In this document: one piece after another, positions 6,361 to 16,866 of the stretch
Layout of the letters: the number at the start of each line of letters is the position of its first letter
Numbering within the stretch: the first letter of the stretch is position 1
From: JADGHX01 sp035760965
GTDB taxonomy: Bacteria; Pseudomonadota; Gammaproteobacteria; Steroidobacterales; Steroidobacteraceae
Length of the DNA stretch: 64,000 nucleotides
NCBI GenBank assembly: GCA_035760965.1
Contig: DASTRY010000051.1
Location: forward strand, 62,001 to 126,000
Direction of reading: 5' to 3'
Program-made: the position numbers and the translations under genes
Notes under the pieces: model-generated
The model's input: only the letters and a program-made list of their open reading frames with translations
Databases searched by the model: none
Told to the model about the DNA's origin: nothing

Positions 6361-9324
6361 TCAAGTCGGCGACACCGTCTCCGCGGGTACGGTCATCGTT
6401 GCGTTCCAGATGCGCGTGACGGCCTCGCGCTCGGCGACGAAATCGGCTGCCGAGACGATCGGCTCGCGGCTCTCGAGCGAGAGATGGTGTGAACGGGTGC
6501 GGTATGCGCGGTAAGCGTGCGTGAGCACGTCCACCGTTTCCTGCGGAACGAGCGCCGCCGACGCCACCGACTCTAGCTGGCGAATGGTGTCGGAGAACAT
6601 CGCCACGGGTGGATAGTCCTTCGCCCAAAGCAACGCCCAGTACTGCGCGAGGAATTCGATGTCCGCGATGCCGCCGGCGTCCTGCTTGATATCGAACTGG
6701 CCGGCTCGCGCCTTGCTCAGCTCCTTGCGCATGCGCTCGCGCATCGCGGCGACCTCGGCGCGCAGCGTGTCGCGCCGGACGTAATTGCACAGCACGTCCA
6801 TGCGTACCGCCGCGAATTCGGCGCGCAGCTCCGGCGAGCCCGCGACGTCCCGGGCGTGCAGGAGCGCTTGGTGCTCCCACGTCCACGCCTCCTTCTGCTG
6901 GTACTCGGCGAAGGCGCGGATGTTCGTGATGAGCATGCCGCCTTTGCCGCTGGGCCGCAGCCGTACGTCCACCTCGTACAGACGACCGGCTGCCGTGTGC
7001 ACGGTGAGGATGTGCACGATGCGCTGGGCGAGGCGCACGAAGAAGATCTGATTGTCGATGGCCCGCGGAGCATCGGTTTCCTGCTGCTCGCCCATCGAGT
7101 CGTGCAGAAACACGAGATCGAGATCGGAGGAGTAGCCGAGCTCCATACCTCCGAGCTTGCCGTAGCCGACCGCACATACTCGCACCGGGCGGCGCGCGCC
7201 TCCGCTTTCCGAGCACATCGGCACGCCGAACTGCGCGGTCATCTGCTGCCAGCCCATGACGATCGCGCGCTCGACGATGATCTCCGCGACTTCTGTGAGC
7301 CGATCGCTCACTTTCATCAGCGGCAGGAAGCCCGTGAGGTCCGCGACGGCAATGCGAAAGATGGCGACGCGCTGAAACTGGCGCAACGTCTCGACCTGCC
7401 GCTCGGCATCCTCGTCCGCCACTTGCTCGAGCATGAGATCGAGCTCGGCTTCGAGGTCCGCGCGTGCCGGCAAGTGCAGCAGTAGACGCTCATCGAGCAG
7501 CTCGTCCAGCAGCACCGGGTGACTCGCGATCTGGTTGGCGAGAAAGTCGCCATGTCCGGCGAGCTCGATGAGCCGCTTGCGCGCGGCGGCACTTTCGGTC
7601 AGCAGCGCGAAGTACACCGAGCGTTGGCCGATGGCCTCGATGATCTTCAGCACCCGGCGCAGCACGACGAGCGGCGCGCGGCTCGCTGCGATGTCGGCCA
7701 TCACCGCCGGCAGCATCGCTTGCAGGCGTTTGCGGCCGGGCTCATCGAGCTTGCGCACGAGAGCCGACGCGCGCAGCTCAAGCAGCAGGCGTGCGGCTTC
7801 ATCGGCGTCCGCCATCCCGGCGCGCGAGAGCGATTCCGCGAGCGCCGCCTGCTCTGCTTCGCTCTCCCAGAGTCGGCCGAAATCCATCTTCACCGTCGCG
7901 GGGTCGGCATCGCTGCCGCCGCTGAAGACGACGGACTCGAAGTGCCGGCTCACGCATTCGCGATGCGCATTGAGCGTCGCGAGCATCGCGTCCCAGTCGG
8001 GCGCGCCCATCGCCAACGCGATGCGGGCGCGACCGAGATCGTCTTTCGGCAGGCGATGCTCCTGCATGTCCGCGAGCATCTGCAGCCGATTCTCCAGGCG
8101 GCGCAGGTATTCGTACGCCGCCCGCAGCTCGCGCACGACGCGCGGCGGCAGCAGCTTGTTGCCGTCGAGGAGCGGCAGCGCTTCGAGCAGCGATGTCGTC
8201 TGCAGCCGCTTGAATCGCCCGCCGCGGATGAGCTGGAACGCCTGCACGATGAACTCGATCTCGCGGATGCCGCCCGGACCGAGCTTCACGTGATCCTCGA
8301 GCTCGCGCCGCTCGACTTCGCGCTCGATGAGCGCCTTCATCTCGCGCAGGCTCTCGAACACGCCGTAGTCGATGTAGCGGCGATAGACGAACGGCCGGAT
8401 CACGTTCGCGTACACCTCGGCGTACGCGTCGCTCGCAGTGATGGCGCGCGCCTTCACGTAGGCGTAGCGCTCCCAGTCGCGGCCGTGCCGCTGCAGATAG
8501 TCCTCGAATGACGCGAAGCTCGACACGACGGCGCCGCTATCGCCGAACGGCCGCAGCCGCAAGTCGACGCGGAATACGAAACCATCGGGAGTCGGCGTCT
8601 TCAGCAGCCGCACCGCCTCCTGCGCGAGCCGCGTGAAGAATTCCTCATTCGAGATCGAACGCGCCCCATCGGTCTCGCCGTGCTCCGGAAACAGCAGCAC
8701 GAGATCGATGTCGGAGGAGAAATTCAGCTCACTGCCGCCGAGCTTCCCCATGCCGAGAATGATGAGCGGCTGCGCGGCGCCGCTCGCCGAGCGCGGCTCG
8801 CCGTAACGCGCGACCAGCGACTGGCGCGCGCGCTCGTACGCGAGCCGGATCGCCGCATCGGCGAACTTCGACAGCTCGGCCAGCGTGTCCTCGAGACTCG
8901 ACCAGCCCGCGAGGTCGCGCCAGGCGATACGTACCATCTCGCGCCGGCGCCAGCGGCGCAGGCTCGCTAGAAACTCGGGGTCCCCGGCAGTAGTGGGCGG
9001 CGGCGTTTCCGCCGTGATCGCTGCGGCCCGCTCGGCGAAGTCCGCCGTCCGCAGAGGCCTCTCCAGATCCCCACTCTCGATCAGCGAAATCAGCAGCGCC
9101 GGATGGCGCGTGCACGACTGCGCGACGAAGTCACTGCACGCGAAGACGAGCGGAAGCGACTCGCGCACGGCGGCCGGCGCCGCGGCAAGCGCGGCGCCGA
9201 CCTCTGCATGAGCATTCAGGGATTCGAGCGCGCTCTGAACGAGCGCATGCAGCTGCGGGTGCCGCCGTAGACGTTCGTCAATTCCAGACGGTGCCGCCGA
9301 GGTCGTGGAAGGTGGACGTGTCAA
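6361..9324 (-). CDS. glnE: Bifunctional glutamine synthetase adenylyltransferase/deadenylylase
   Basis: This 987-residue enzyme attaches and removes AMP on glutamine synthetase in response to PII state and glutamine. It has two nucleotidyltransferase domains. The first (deadenylylase) has GMGKLGGSELNFSSDIDLV at residues 191-209. The second (adenylylase) has GYGKLGGMELGYSSDLDLV at about 718-736. The PII-responsive helical region links them. The length is close to the usual 950 or so. The best start is a TTG that overlaps the end of the upstream lipoprotein gene by 47 bases. That start is not certain, but no ATG lies near. Confidence 0.96.
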   Translation of the reverse strand: MTRPPSTTSAAPSGIDERLRRHPQLHALVQSALESLNAHAEVGAALAAAPAAVRESLPLVFACSDFVAQSCTRHPALLISLIESGDLERPLRTADFAERAAAITAETPPPTTAGDPEFLASLRRWRRREMVRIAWRDLAGWSSLEDTLAELSKFADAAIRLAYERARQSLVARYGEPRSASGAAQPLIILGMGKLGGSELNFSSDIDLVLLFPEHGETDGARSISNEEFFTRLAQEAVRLLKTPTPDGFVFRVDLRLRPFGDSGAVVSSFASFEDYLQRHGRDWERYAYVKARAITASDAYAEVYANVIRPFVYRRYIDYGVFESLREMKALIEREVERRELEDHVKLGPGGIREIEFIVQAFQLIRGGRFKRLQTTSLLEALPLLDGNKLLPPRVVRELRAAYEYLRRLENRLQMLADMQEHRLPKDDLGRARIALAMGAPDWDAMLATLNAHRECVSRHFESVVFSGGSDADPATVKMDFGRLWESEAEQAALAESLSRAGMADADEAARLLLELRASALVRKLDEPGRKRLQAMLPAVMADIAASRAPLVVLRRVLKIIEAIGQRSVYFALLTESAAARKRLIELAGHGDFLANQIASHPVLLDELLDERLLLHLPARADLEAELDLMLEQVADEDAERQVETLRQFQRVAIFRIAVADLTGFLPLMKVSDRLTEVAEIIVERAIVMGWQQMTAQFGVPMCSESGGARRPVRVCAVGYGKLGGMELGYSSDLDLVFLHDSMGEQQETDAPRAIDNQIFFVRLAQRIVHILTVHTAAGRLYEVDVRLRPSGKGGMLITNIRAFAEYQQKEAWTWEHQALLHARDVAGSPELRAEFAAVRMDVLCNYVRRDTLRAEVAAMRERMRKELSKARAGQFDIKQDAGGIADIEFLAQYWALLWAKDYPPVAMFSDTIRQLESVASAALVPQETVDVLTHAYRAYRTRSHHLSLESREPIVSAADFVAEREAVTRIWNATMTVPAETVSPT

Positions 9325-10288
9325 GGCGACGGTTCAGACCCTTGAAAGTGGAGTACTGCGTGTAGATCTGCGAGCCGTCGGACGCGGACACCGAGCCCAC
9401 ATCACCTTCCACCACACTGTTCTTGATGTGCACGTTGGCTGCACGCGCCGAGATCCCCACGCCACCGTGCGCAATGATATGACTGTTCGTGATGTGAATC
9501 TCGCATCCGTCCTCGGCACTCACGGCGTCACCGTCGAACTCGAGGTTGCGGCCGTCGATGTGCAAGAGCTGCTGGCCCTGACAGATCATGGGCTCGGACC
9601 GCTTCTCGACCGCGACCCCGCGCGCAGGCGAGGGAATGTCCGACGAGCGCGAGGCGAGGCGCACCGCGGAGGGCGGCGTACGATCCCCCGCCGTGATCTG
9701 GTAGCCCGGACCCGACTTGAGCACTTTCTTGCCGCTCGCCGCATCCTTGGCCGATGCGGCATCCAGCGCTTCGGCCTGCGAGCTGCCCGCGGCCAGCACG
9801 GCACCGGTGCGCGCGTCCCTGATCACGGCAGTGCCGCTGCTCGTGCTGGACTGCGCAACAGGCGGCGACGGGTTGCGCGCCTCGACCTGATCCGCCGGCC
9901 GCGCGATTTCCTCTGCTTGCGCAGAGTGGTCCGCAGCCGCGGGCTCATTCGTCTGCGCGGTCGTCTCGCCGTTCGGCGGCCTTTCATCCGATACCGGCCG
10001 CGCCTTGCTCGCATCGCTCTCTTCGCCGGGCAGCGTTCCGACGATCTGATCGACGCGCACGATGCGCAGCTCGCCCGTGTCCTTCACGCGCACCGTGAAC
10101 GTGTTTTCTTTCTTGTCGAACGCGACGACGGTGATCTGGTCGTTGCGCTCGAGCGCGGCGCGCGCGAAATCCGCAGCGGCGTCATTGCCCGCGGCCGCGC
10201 CGCCCGCAAACTTGTCACAGCCGGAGAGAAGAATCAGCGCGGCGCCGAGTGTGAGCAGTGCCTGCGCCGGGCCACGAAGGGTTGCCAT
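9278..10288 (-). CDS. Predicted lipoprotein with C-terminal beta-helix-like repeats
   Basis: This 336-residue protein has a lipoprotein signal (MATLRGPAQALLTLGAALILLSGC), with the lipidated cysteine at 24. Next comes a small beta-rich domain (residues 44-90, ITVVAFDKKENTFTVRVKDTGELRIVRVDQI), then a low-complexity Ala/Ser/Pro linker with several Glu and Gln. The C-terminal 110 residues have turns spaced like a right-handed parallel beta-helix: HIDGRNLEF, EIHITNSHIIAH, NVHIKNSVVEG, QIYTQYSTFKG. The ATG at 10288 has GGAG in position; the open frame extends further but lacks that support. The function is not known. glnE overlaps its end. Confidence 0.75.
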   Translation of the reverse strand: MATLRGPAQALLTLGAALILLSGCDKFAGGAAAGNDAAADFARAALERNDQITVVAFDKKENTFTVRVKDTGELRIVRVDQIVGTLPGEESDASKARPVSDERPPNGETTAQTNEPAAADHSAQAEEIARPADQVEARNPSPPVAQSSTSSGTAVIRDARTGAVLAAGSSQAEALDAASAKDAASGKKVLKSGPGYQITAGDRTPPSAVRLASRSSDIPSPARGVAVEKRSEPMICQGQQLLHIDGRNLEFDGDAVSAEDGCEIHITNSHIIAHGGVGISARAANVHIKNSVVEGDVGSVSASDGSQIYTQYSTFKGLNRRLDTSTFHDLGGTVWN

Positions 10289-10472
10289 GGATGTCTCCAG
10301 AAGGGCCTCGAACCTCAACATAAACTGCACCGCGGCAGATTGAAAGCGCGAAACCGTCGCCATCCGGCGAGCCGGTTTCGCTGTGAGCACTACGCGGCGT
10401 GAACGCGCGCGGATGCGGAGCAATTGCCGCGCCCGAGCCGGCAGTGCATTTGTCTTAATGCGACGCGAAGCG

Positions 10473-10509
10473 AAAAAAACGCCGGTGCGAAGGCCTCGCA
10501 CCGGCGTTT
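10473..10509 (-). terminator. Intrinsic terminator of the DUF5666 lipoprotein gene
   Basis: A perfect 14-bp stem (10477-10490 with 10496-10509, loop of five) is followed on the minus strand by seven U residues. It lies 24 bases after the stop of the upstream minus-strand lipoprotein gene. It separates that gene from the second lipoprotein gene and glnE. Confidence 0.9.
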
Positions 10510-10532
10510 GACTACGCGCGCAGGCAGCGCGA

Positions 10533-12404
10533 TCAGCGCATCTGGATCAGCACGCGCTTCGCGGTGAGCACGCTGGTCGCCGCGTCGTAGCTGCCGGTTG
10601 CGGAGATGCTGATGACTTTCTCTGTGAGCAGCTTGCCGTTCAGCGCGCTGATGAAGTCCGCGAACGTCGCGAACGCCTGCACGGTCTTCGGCTCGCCGAT
10701 CGCGAACATGCCGCCGCCCGCATTGGGCTTCACCGTGGGCGGGCTCGCGAGCTGGCGCACATCGAGCACCTTCGGACCGATCACGATCGTGTGGCGGCCG
10801 TCGATGCGCGAGCTGCGATTGTCGATGACGAGCCCGGCGGTGGCGTCGATCGTGAGGAACGGCGAGCTCGCACCGCTCGGGCCATAGCCCACCGACAGCA
10901 CGGCGGGCACGTCGCGGAAGCCGACGAGCGTGATCGCCGTGAAGTCCGGCGGCGCCGTGCCGAACGGCGTGACGAAGCCGAATATCCGGGCCGGCGAGCC
11001 GACTTCGAGATTGCTCAGCGGCAGGGCCGCCGTATCCACCGAGTAGCTCGTCGGGTCCGCGTCCTGCGCCGGCTGCGCGCCGGTGCCCGCGAACGTGAAC
11101 GCCGAGATCGGGCGGCCCTGGATCGCCGAGAGATCGAGCGTGACGCCGCCGACCGCAAGGTTCTTGACCGTTCCGAGAAGATGCGTGACCTGCATGCGCA
11201 CGCGGCCGGCCGTGGCGTCGAGCGAGACATCATCGCCCGATTCCGTCGCCGTACCGAACGCCGCAATGTGCTGCCCGACCGAGACCGCGCCGATCGTCAG
11301 CGAGGCGTCGCGCTGCCCTTCCTTGACGATCTTCGTGGTCTGCCCGAGCGCGACCGTCGTCAAGCCGCGCTTGAAGATGACGCTGCCGTCCTTCTTGATC
11401 AGCGTCACGCCGCGCACGCTGAGGTTGCTGCCGCTGCGCGCGACCACCGTGCCCTCGATGGAATCGAATTGCGCACCGGCGACGCTCGTCCCTGCGTGCA
11501 CGCGCGTGGCGGTGAACGTCCGGTTCGGCACGTCGAGCGTGCCGTACGCCACCGTCGGTGAGCCTGTCGACAGGGCGGCCATCGCGGCGATGCCGGGCGC
11601 ACCCGTGTATTGCGTGCCGTCGACTTCGAACTCCGTGGTCGAGGTGGTGTGCACGGTCACGTCGCCGAGACGCCCGCTCGCCAAATTGAACGGACGCAAA
11701 TCGACGTGATAGTTGCCCGAGGCGGTGTCCACCGACGTAAGCGGACCGCGCACGCGCGCCTCGCGGCTATCGACGACGTCCACGGACGCGACGATCACCG
11801 GCTGCACGGTCACCCGCACGGGATTCTGGGTCGTGTCGCCGATGCTGTTGGATGCGAGCAGATCGAAATCCAGCTCGAAGAGGGCCGGCTTGCCGGCGAC
11901 GATCGTGAGCTGCTTGCGGTTATCGAGCTGCACCTCGAGGCTCACCGTCTTCAGTGGATTGCCGCCGGCATCCACGGCGACGGCCGGCGTCGGGACGCCG
12001 TTCACGTCCACGACGATGTCGGCGTTCGTGTAATCGAGCTGCAAGGTGCCCGAGACGTACGTGCCCGGCGGAATCGAGACGGCGGTGAGAAATTCCTTCA
12101 GCTCGACGAGGTCCGCGAAATCGATGCGCGGCTTGACGGCGAGCGTATCGATGGTCGTGCCGTCAGCCTTCTTCAGGCTGAGCGAGACGACGTCGACGGT
12201 GTAGCTGTCGAAGCCGCTGTCGGCGTCCATCACGCTGACGAAGGCCGTGCCGCACGTCGTGTTGGTACACGAGGAGCCCGGCGCGGGATTGCTTCCGCCG
12301 CCAGCGAGGCCATCCCCACCCCCGCAAGCGCTGAGCGCGAGCGTCAAAACAGCGAGCACACCGCTGAGCGCGCGCCACGGCACGTCGAACAGTCGATTGA
12401 ACAC
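10533..12404 (-). CDS. DUF4382/DUF5666-type cell-surface lipoprotein
   Basis: This 623-residue protein has a lipobox (LALSAC, Cys27) followed by a Gly/Asp-rich linker. Residues about 50-190 resemble the DUF4382 fold: FVSVMDADSGFDSYTVDVVSLSLKK, then PGTYVSGTLQLDYTNADIVV. The rest contains repeated small beta-barrel units of the DUF5666 type: FDSIEGTVVARSGSNLSVRGVTL, VGQHIAAFGTATESGDDVSLDATAGRVRM, VGSPARIFGFVTPFG. It starts at a GTG with GGGAG eight bases upstream and has its own terminator. It is probably anchored to the outer membrane. The ligand is unknown. Confidence 0.85.
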   Translation of the reverse strand: MFNRLFDVPWRALSGVLAVLTLALSACGGGDGLAGGGSNPAPGSSCTNTTCGTAFVSVMDADSGFDSYTVDVVSLSLKKADGTTIDTLAVKPRIDFADLVELKEFLTAVSIPPGTYVSGTLQLDYTNADIVVDVNGVPTPAVAVDAGGNPLKTVSLEVQLDNRKQLTIVAGKPALFELDFDLLASNSIGDTTQNPVRVTVQPVIVASVDVVDSREARVRGPLTSVDTASGNYHVDLRPFNLASGRLGDVTVHTTSTTEFEVDGTQYTGAPGIAAMAALSTGSPTVAYGTLDVPNRTFTATRVHAGTSVAGAQFDSIEGTVVARSGSNLSVRGVTLIKKDGSVIFKRGLTTVALGQTTKIVKEGQRDASLTIGAVSVGQHIAAFGTATESGDDVSLDATAGRVRMQVTHLLGTVKNLAVGGVTLDLSAIQGRPISAFTFAGTGAQPAQDADPTSYSVDTAALPLSNLEVGSPARIFGFVTPFGTAPPDFTAITLVGFRDVPAVLSVGYGPSGASSPFLTIDATAGLVIDNRSSRIDGRHTIVIGPKVLDVRQLASPPTVKPNAGGGMFAIGEPKTVQAFATFADFISALNGKLLTEKVISISATGSYDAATSVLTAKRVLIQMR

Positions 12405-12500
12405 GTGAAGTTCTCCCTGGCGATCCGTGATGGCGGCTCCGGAACGGTGCTTCTCACGCTCGGTTGACGCCCAAGTATGTAGGCAGCGGGCGACAGTACA

Positions 12501-12528
12501 TAAAAAAAGCCCCGCTTGCGCGGGGCTT
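12501..12528 (-). terminator. Intrinsic terminator of the groESL transcript
   Basis: A 9-bp stem, AAGCCCCGC with GCGGGGCTT (12507-12515 with 12520-12528, loop of four), is followed on the minus strand by a U-run. It lies about 180 bases after the groEL stop and upstream of the next minus-strand gene. Confidence 0.9.
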
Positions 12529-12576
12529 CAAGAATGCGCGGATTCATCAGGGGGTCTCGATCCGCGACTTTCAGGG

Positions 12577-12690
12577 CCTGTGACGTGCGGGGCACATCAC
12601 ACGATCCCTTAACTGGAAGAAGCGTTGGTTCGATACCTCGGAGTCGGAGAGTACCGGCGCTGTGTGACAGCACCGGTACTGCCGAGGTTC
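12577..12690 (-). other. Structured groESL 3' untranslated region, possible 3'-end small RNA
   Basis: Between the groEL stop and its terminator lie two strong hairpins. The first, nearest groEL, spans 12636-12687: an outer 6-bp stem (12636-12641 with 12682-12687), an 8-bp stem (12650-12657 with 12673-12680) and an inner 5-bp stem with a 3-base loop. The second spans 12580-12600, 9 bp including one G-U pair, with a 3-base loop. No open frame fills the stretch. With the terminator hairpin beyond, the layout resembles an mRNA-derived small RNA. This is an inference. Confidence 0.4.
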
Positions 12691-12708
12691 CTATCCCCAA
12701 CGGGACAT

Positions 12709-14346
<1,638 letters not shown>

Positions 14347-14361
14347 GTTCTTAAGCTCCGA

Positions 14362-14655
14362 TTACTTGCCTTCGATGACGGCCATGACGTCTTCTTCGCG
14401 CATGACCAGAAGCTCTTCGCCGTCGACCTTCACTTCCGTTCCGCTGTACTTGCCGAACAGAATCTTGTCGCCGACCTTCACATCGAGGGGACGGACCTGG
14501 CCGTCTTCGAGAATCTTGCCCTTGCCGACCGCCACGATCTTTCCCTGAATCGGCTTTTCGGCCGCGGTATCGGGAATGACGATGCCACCCGGAGTGGTGC
14601 GCTCTTCCTCCAGGCGTTTCACGATGACGCGGTCATGAAGAGGACGAATCTTCAT
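14362..14655 (-). CDS. groES: Co-chaperonin GroES (10 kDa)
   Basis: This 97-residue protein caps the GroEL ring. It begins MKIRPLHDRVIVKRLEEE. It contains the mobile loop TPGGIVIPDTAAEKP and the roof segment PLDVKVGDKILFGKYSGTEV. AAGGAG lies 8-9 bases before the ATG. The gene leads the groESL operon. Confidence 0.98.
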   Translation of the reverse strand: MKIRPLHDRVIVKRLEEERTTPGGIVIPDTAAEKPIQGKIVAVGKGKILEDGQVRPLDVKVGDKILFGKYSGTEVKVDGEELLVMREEDVMAVIEGK

Positions 14656-14740
14656 GGATATCGCTCCTTAAGAGAGGTGAATAAGTTAAGTAGGGTCCGA
14701 GGCGCTGGGAGGGCAGCTTGGCCCGCCTTGAACGAGGCTA

Positions 14741-14767
14741 TTAGCACTCCCCGCGAACGGCTGCTAA
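14741..14767 (-). promoter_or_regulatory. CIRCE operator (HrcA-binding site) of groESL
   Basis: The inverted repeat has a perfect left half, TTAGCACTC (14741-14749), a 9-base spacer and a right half, GGCTGCTAA (14759-14767), that matches seven of nine positions of the consensus GAGTGCTAA. It begins at the last base of the -10 box and lies 86 bases before the groES start. This is a classic place for HrcA repression released on heat shock. hrcA is not in the window. Confidence 0.88.
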
Positions 14768-14794
14768 TCATAGGCAGCGAGCTTCGGAATTCAA
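14767..14794 (-). promoter_or_regulatory. groESL promoter
   Basis: On the minus strand, TTGAAT (14789-14794), a 16-base spacer and TATGAT (14767-14772) form a good housekeeping sigma promoter. The same bases also read CTTGAA, 15 bases, then CCTATGAT. That partly resembles a heat-shock sigma (RpoH) promoter, so dual control is possible. The -10 box abuts the CIRCE element. Confidence 0.75.
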
Positions 14795-14913
14795 GCCAGG
14801 CCGTGGAAGATTGGGTACGGCGCCCGGCTGTTTTCGGGGAGCCCGCGATACTTTTGGCGCTTTCAGGTCTCTTAGCGTGACGGCCCCGGCGGGCGGACCG
14901 TAGGATCGAAAGG

Positions 14914-16860
14914 ATGAGCACGATGCGTTTCTGGCGAGTGGGTTGGCTTGCGTGGCTGGTGTTCGGTGCGGTCACCGCGTTCGCAGCGGATGGCGCCACG
15001 GACATGCCGTCAGCCGGCGGGATCAATGCCATTCTCGGCGCGAAGCAGAGTGCGGAGCCCGAATTCCTGCCCCCCGACGAGGCGTTCCAGGTCGCAGCGG
15101 AGGCGGATGGCCCGGGGCGGGTGCGCGTCGAATGGGCCATCCACGAGGGCTACTACCTCTACAAGAGCCGCATTCACTTCGCGACCACCGATCCGCAGGT
15201 GCAGCTCGGTACGCCGTCTTTGCCGACCGGGAAGAAAAAGCACGATGAGTACTTCGGCGACCAGGAGGTCTACCACGACGGGCTCGTGGCGACCGTACCC
15301 ATCACGGTCCCAGGCGGCGCCGGCGAGCTGCCGCTCGATGTCACTTATCAGGGGTGCGCGGAGGCGGGGCTGTGCTACCCGCCCATCACGAAGAATCTCA
15401 AGGTCAGCCTCGGTGGAGACGCCGCGGGGGCGTCGAGCGCCGCGGGCGCCACGGCGGCCGGCAAATCGGCCGGCAGTTCGACCACGGCGGCGGCTTCCGC
15501 AGCGCGCGACCGCGGTGGCTATGTCTCCGAGCAGGACCGGCTGGCCGGACTCCTGCGCGATGGAAATCTCGCGGCGGTTCTCGCCACCTTCTTCAGTATA
15601 GGCGTACTGCTCTCATTCACACCCTGCGTGCTGCCGATGATCCCGATTCTCTCGGGACTCATCGTGGGCCAGGGCGAGAAGGTCACCGCGACCCGCGGTT
15701 TCTCGCTCGCCTTTACGTACGTGCAAGGAATGGCTCTGACCTACGCCGCCGCAGGTGCGGCGTTCGTCCTTCTGTTCAAGCAGGCGCCGCAGGCCTTCTT
15801 CCAGCAGCCGTGGATGCTCGCCCTGTTCGCCGCACTGTTCGTCGCGCTGGCGCTGGCGATGTTCGGCGCCTATACGCTGCAGCTTCCGAGCGCTCTGCAA
15901 ACGCGCCTCACCGGCGTGAGCAACAAGCAGAAGTCGGGCACCTATAGCGGCACATTCATCATGGGCGCGCTGTCGGCCTTGGTCGTGACGGCGTGCGTCG
16001 CACCCGCGCTGATCGCCGCGCTGTCAGTCATCAGTCAGACCGGTCAGGTGGCGCGTGGCGCCGCCGCGCTGTATGTGACCGGGCTCGGAATGGGCGTGCC
16101 GCTGCTGCTAGTCGGCGCATCCGCCGGCTCCCTGCTCCCGAGAGTCGGGCCCTGGATGGACACGGTGAAGTCGCTCTTCGGCGTGCTCTTCCTCGGCGTG
16201 GCCATCTACTTCGTGCAGCCCCTCTTGCCGCCGGCGATTGCGATGCTGTTGTGGTCTGCGCTCGCGGTGGTTTCCGGCTTTTGGATCTTCTCGTTGAAGG
16301 CGCGTGATGGCGGACCTGCGCCGGCTGCAGTGCGCGCGCCCGGCCTGCTCGCGGTGGTGTACGGCATCATCCTGCTGATCGGGGTGGCTGCCGGCGGCAC
16401 CGACCCGGTGCAGCCCTTGAGCCCGCTTCGCCTCGGGAGCACCGCCGTCGCGGCAGGCTCTGGGCCGCAGGACTCCGGACTCAGTTTCGAGACCATCAAG
16501 TCGGTGGGCGATCTGAAGCAGCGTGTCGCGGCTGCAAGCGCTGCGGGCAAGCCGGTCATGCTCGACTTCTACGCGGATTGGTGCGTCTCCTGTAAGGAGA
16601 TGGAGAAATACACCTTCACCGATCCCTCAGTGCAGGCTGCCCTGCGCAACGCCGTGCTCCTTCGCGCCGACGTCACGCGGAACGACGCCGACGATCAGGC
16701 GTTGCTCCAGCACTTCGGCATCTTCGGACCGCCGACCATCGCGTTCTACGACCCGAGCGGACAGGAGCAGCGCAACTTCCGCGTCGTGGGCTACATGAAA
16801 GCGCCGGAATTCGCGACGGTGCTGCGCCAGGCCTTCGCAGGCGGCGGCAAGACGAGCTGA
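14914..16860 (+). CDS. dsbD: Thiol:disulfide interchange protein DsbD
   Basis: This 648-residue membrane protein carries electrons from cytoplasmic thioredoxin to the periplasm. Its three modules are all visible. The periplasmic alpha domain has Cys148 and Cys154 in YQGCAEAGLCYPP. The transmembrane beta domain has Cys238 (FTPCVLPMIPILSG) and Cys361 (VTACVAPAL). The C-terminal thioredoxin-like gamma domain has Cys557-Val-Ser-Cys560 in DFYADWCVSCKEME. A signal peptide starts the protein. The ATG at 14914 is given; a second ATG at 14923 is equally likely, since GAAAGG fits it better. It is followed six bases later by a TlpA-like gene, a likely electron acceptor. Confidence 0.95.
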   Translation: MSTMRFWRVGWLAWLVFGAVTAFAADGATDMPSAGGINAILGAKQSAEPEFLPPDEAFQVAAEADGPGRVRVEWAIHEGYYLYKSRIHFATTDPQVQLGTPSLPTGKKKHDEYFGDQEVYHDGLVATVPITVPGGAGELPLDVTYQGCAEAGLCYPPITKNLKVSLGGDAAGASSAAGATAAGKSAGSSTTAAASAARDRGGYVSEQDRLAGLLRDGNLAAVLATFFSIGVLLSFTPCVLPMIPILSGLIVGQGEKVTATRGFSLAFTYVQGMALTYAAAGAAFVLLFKQAPQAFFQQPWMLALFAALFVALALAMFGAYTLQLPSALQTRLTGVSNKQKSGTYSGTFIMGALSALVVTACVAPALIAALSVISQTGQVARGAAALYVTGLGMGVPLLLVGASAGSLLPRVGPWMDTVKSLFGVLFLGVAIYFVQPLLPPAIAMLLWSALAVVSGFWIFSLKARDGGPAPAAVRAPGLLAVVYGIILLIGVAAGGTDPVQPLSPLRLGSTAVAAGSGPQDSGLSFETIKSVGDLKQRVAAASAAGKPVMLDFYADWCVSCKEMEKYTFTDPSVQAALRNAVLLRADVTRNDADDQALLQHFGIFGPPTIAFYDPSGQEQRNFRVVGYMKAPEFATVLRQAFAGGGKTS

Positions 16861-16866
16861 GCGGAC

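Noticed and set aside
12625..12640. GGTTCGATACC-like T-arm near groEL
   Set aside because: No cloverleaf can be drawn; it is part of the structured 3' region.
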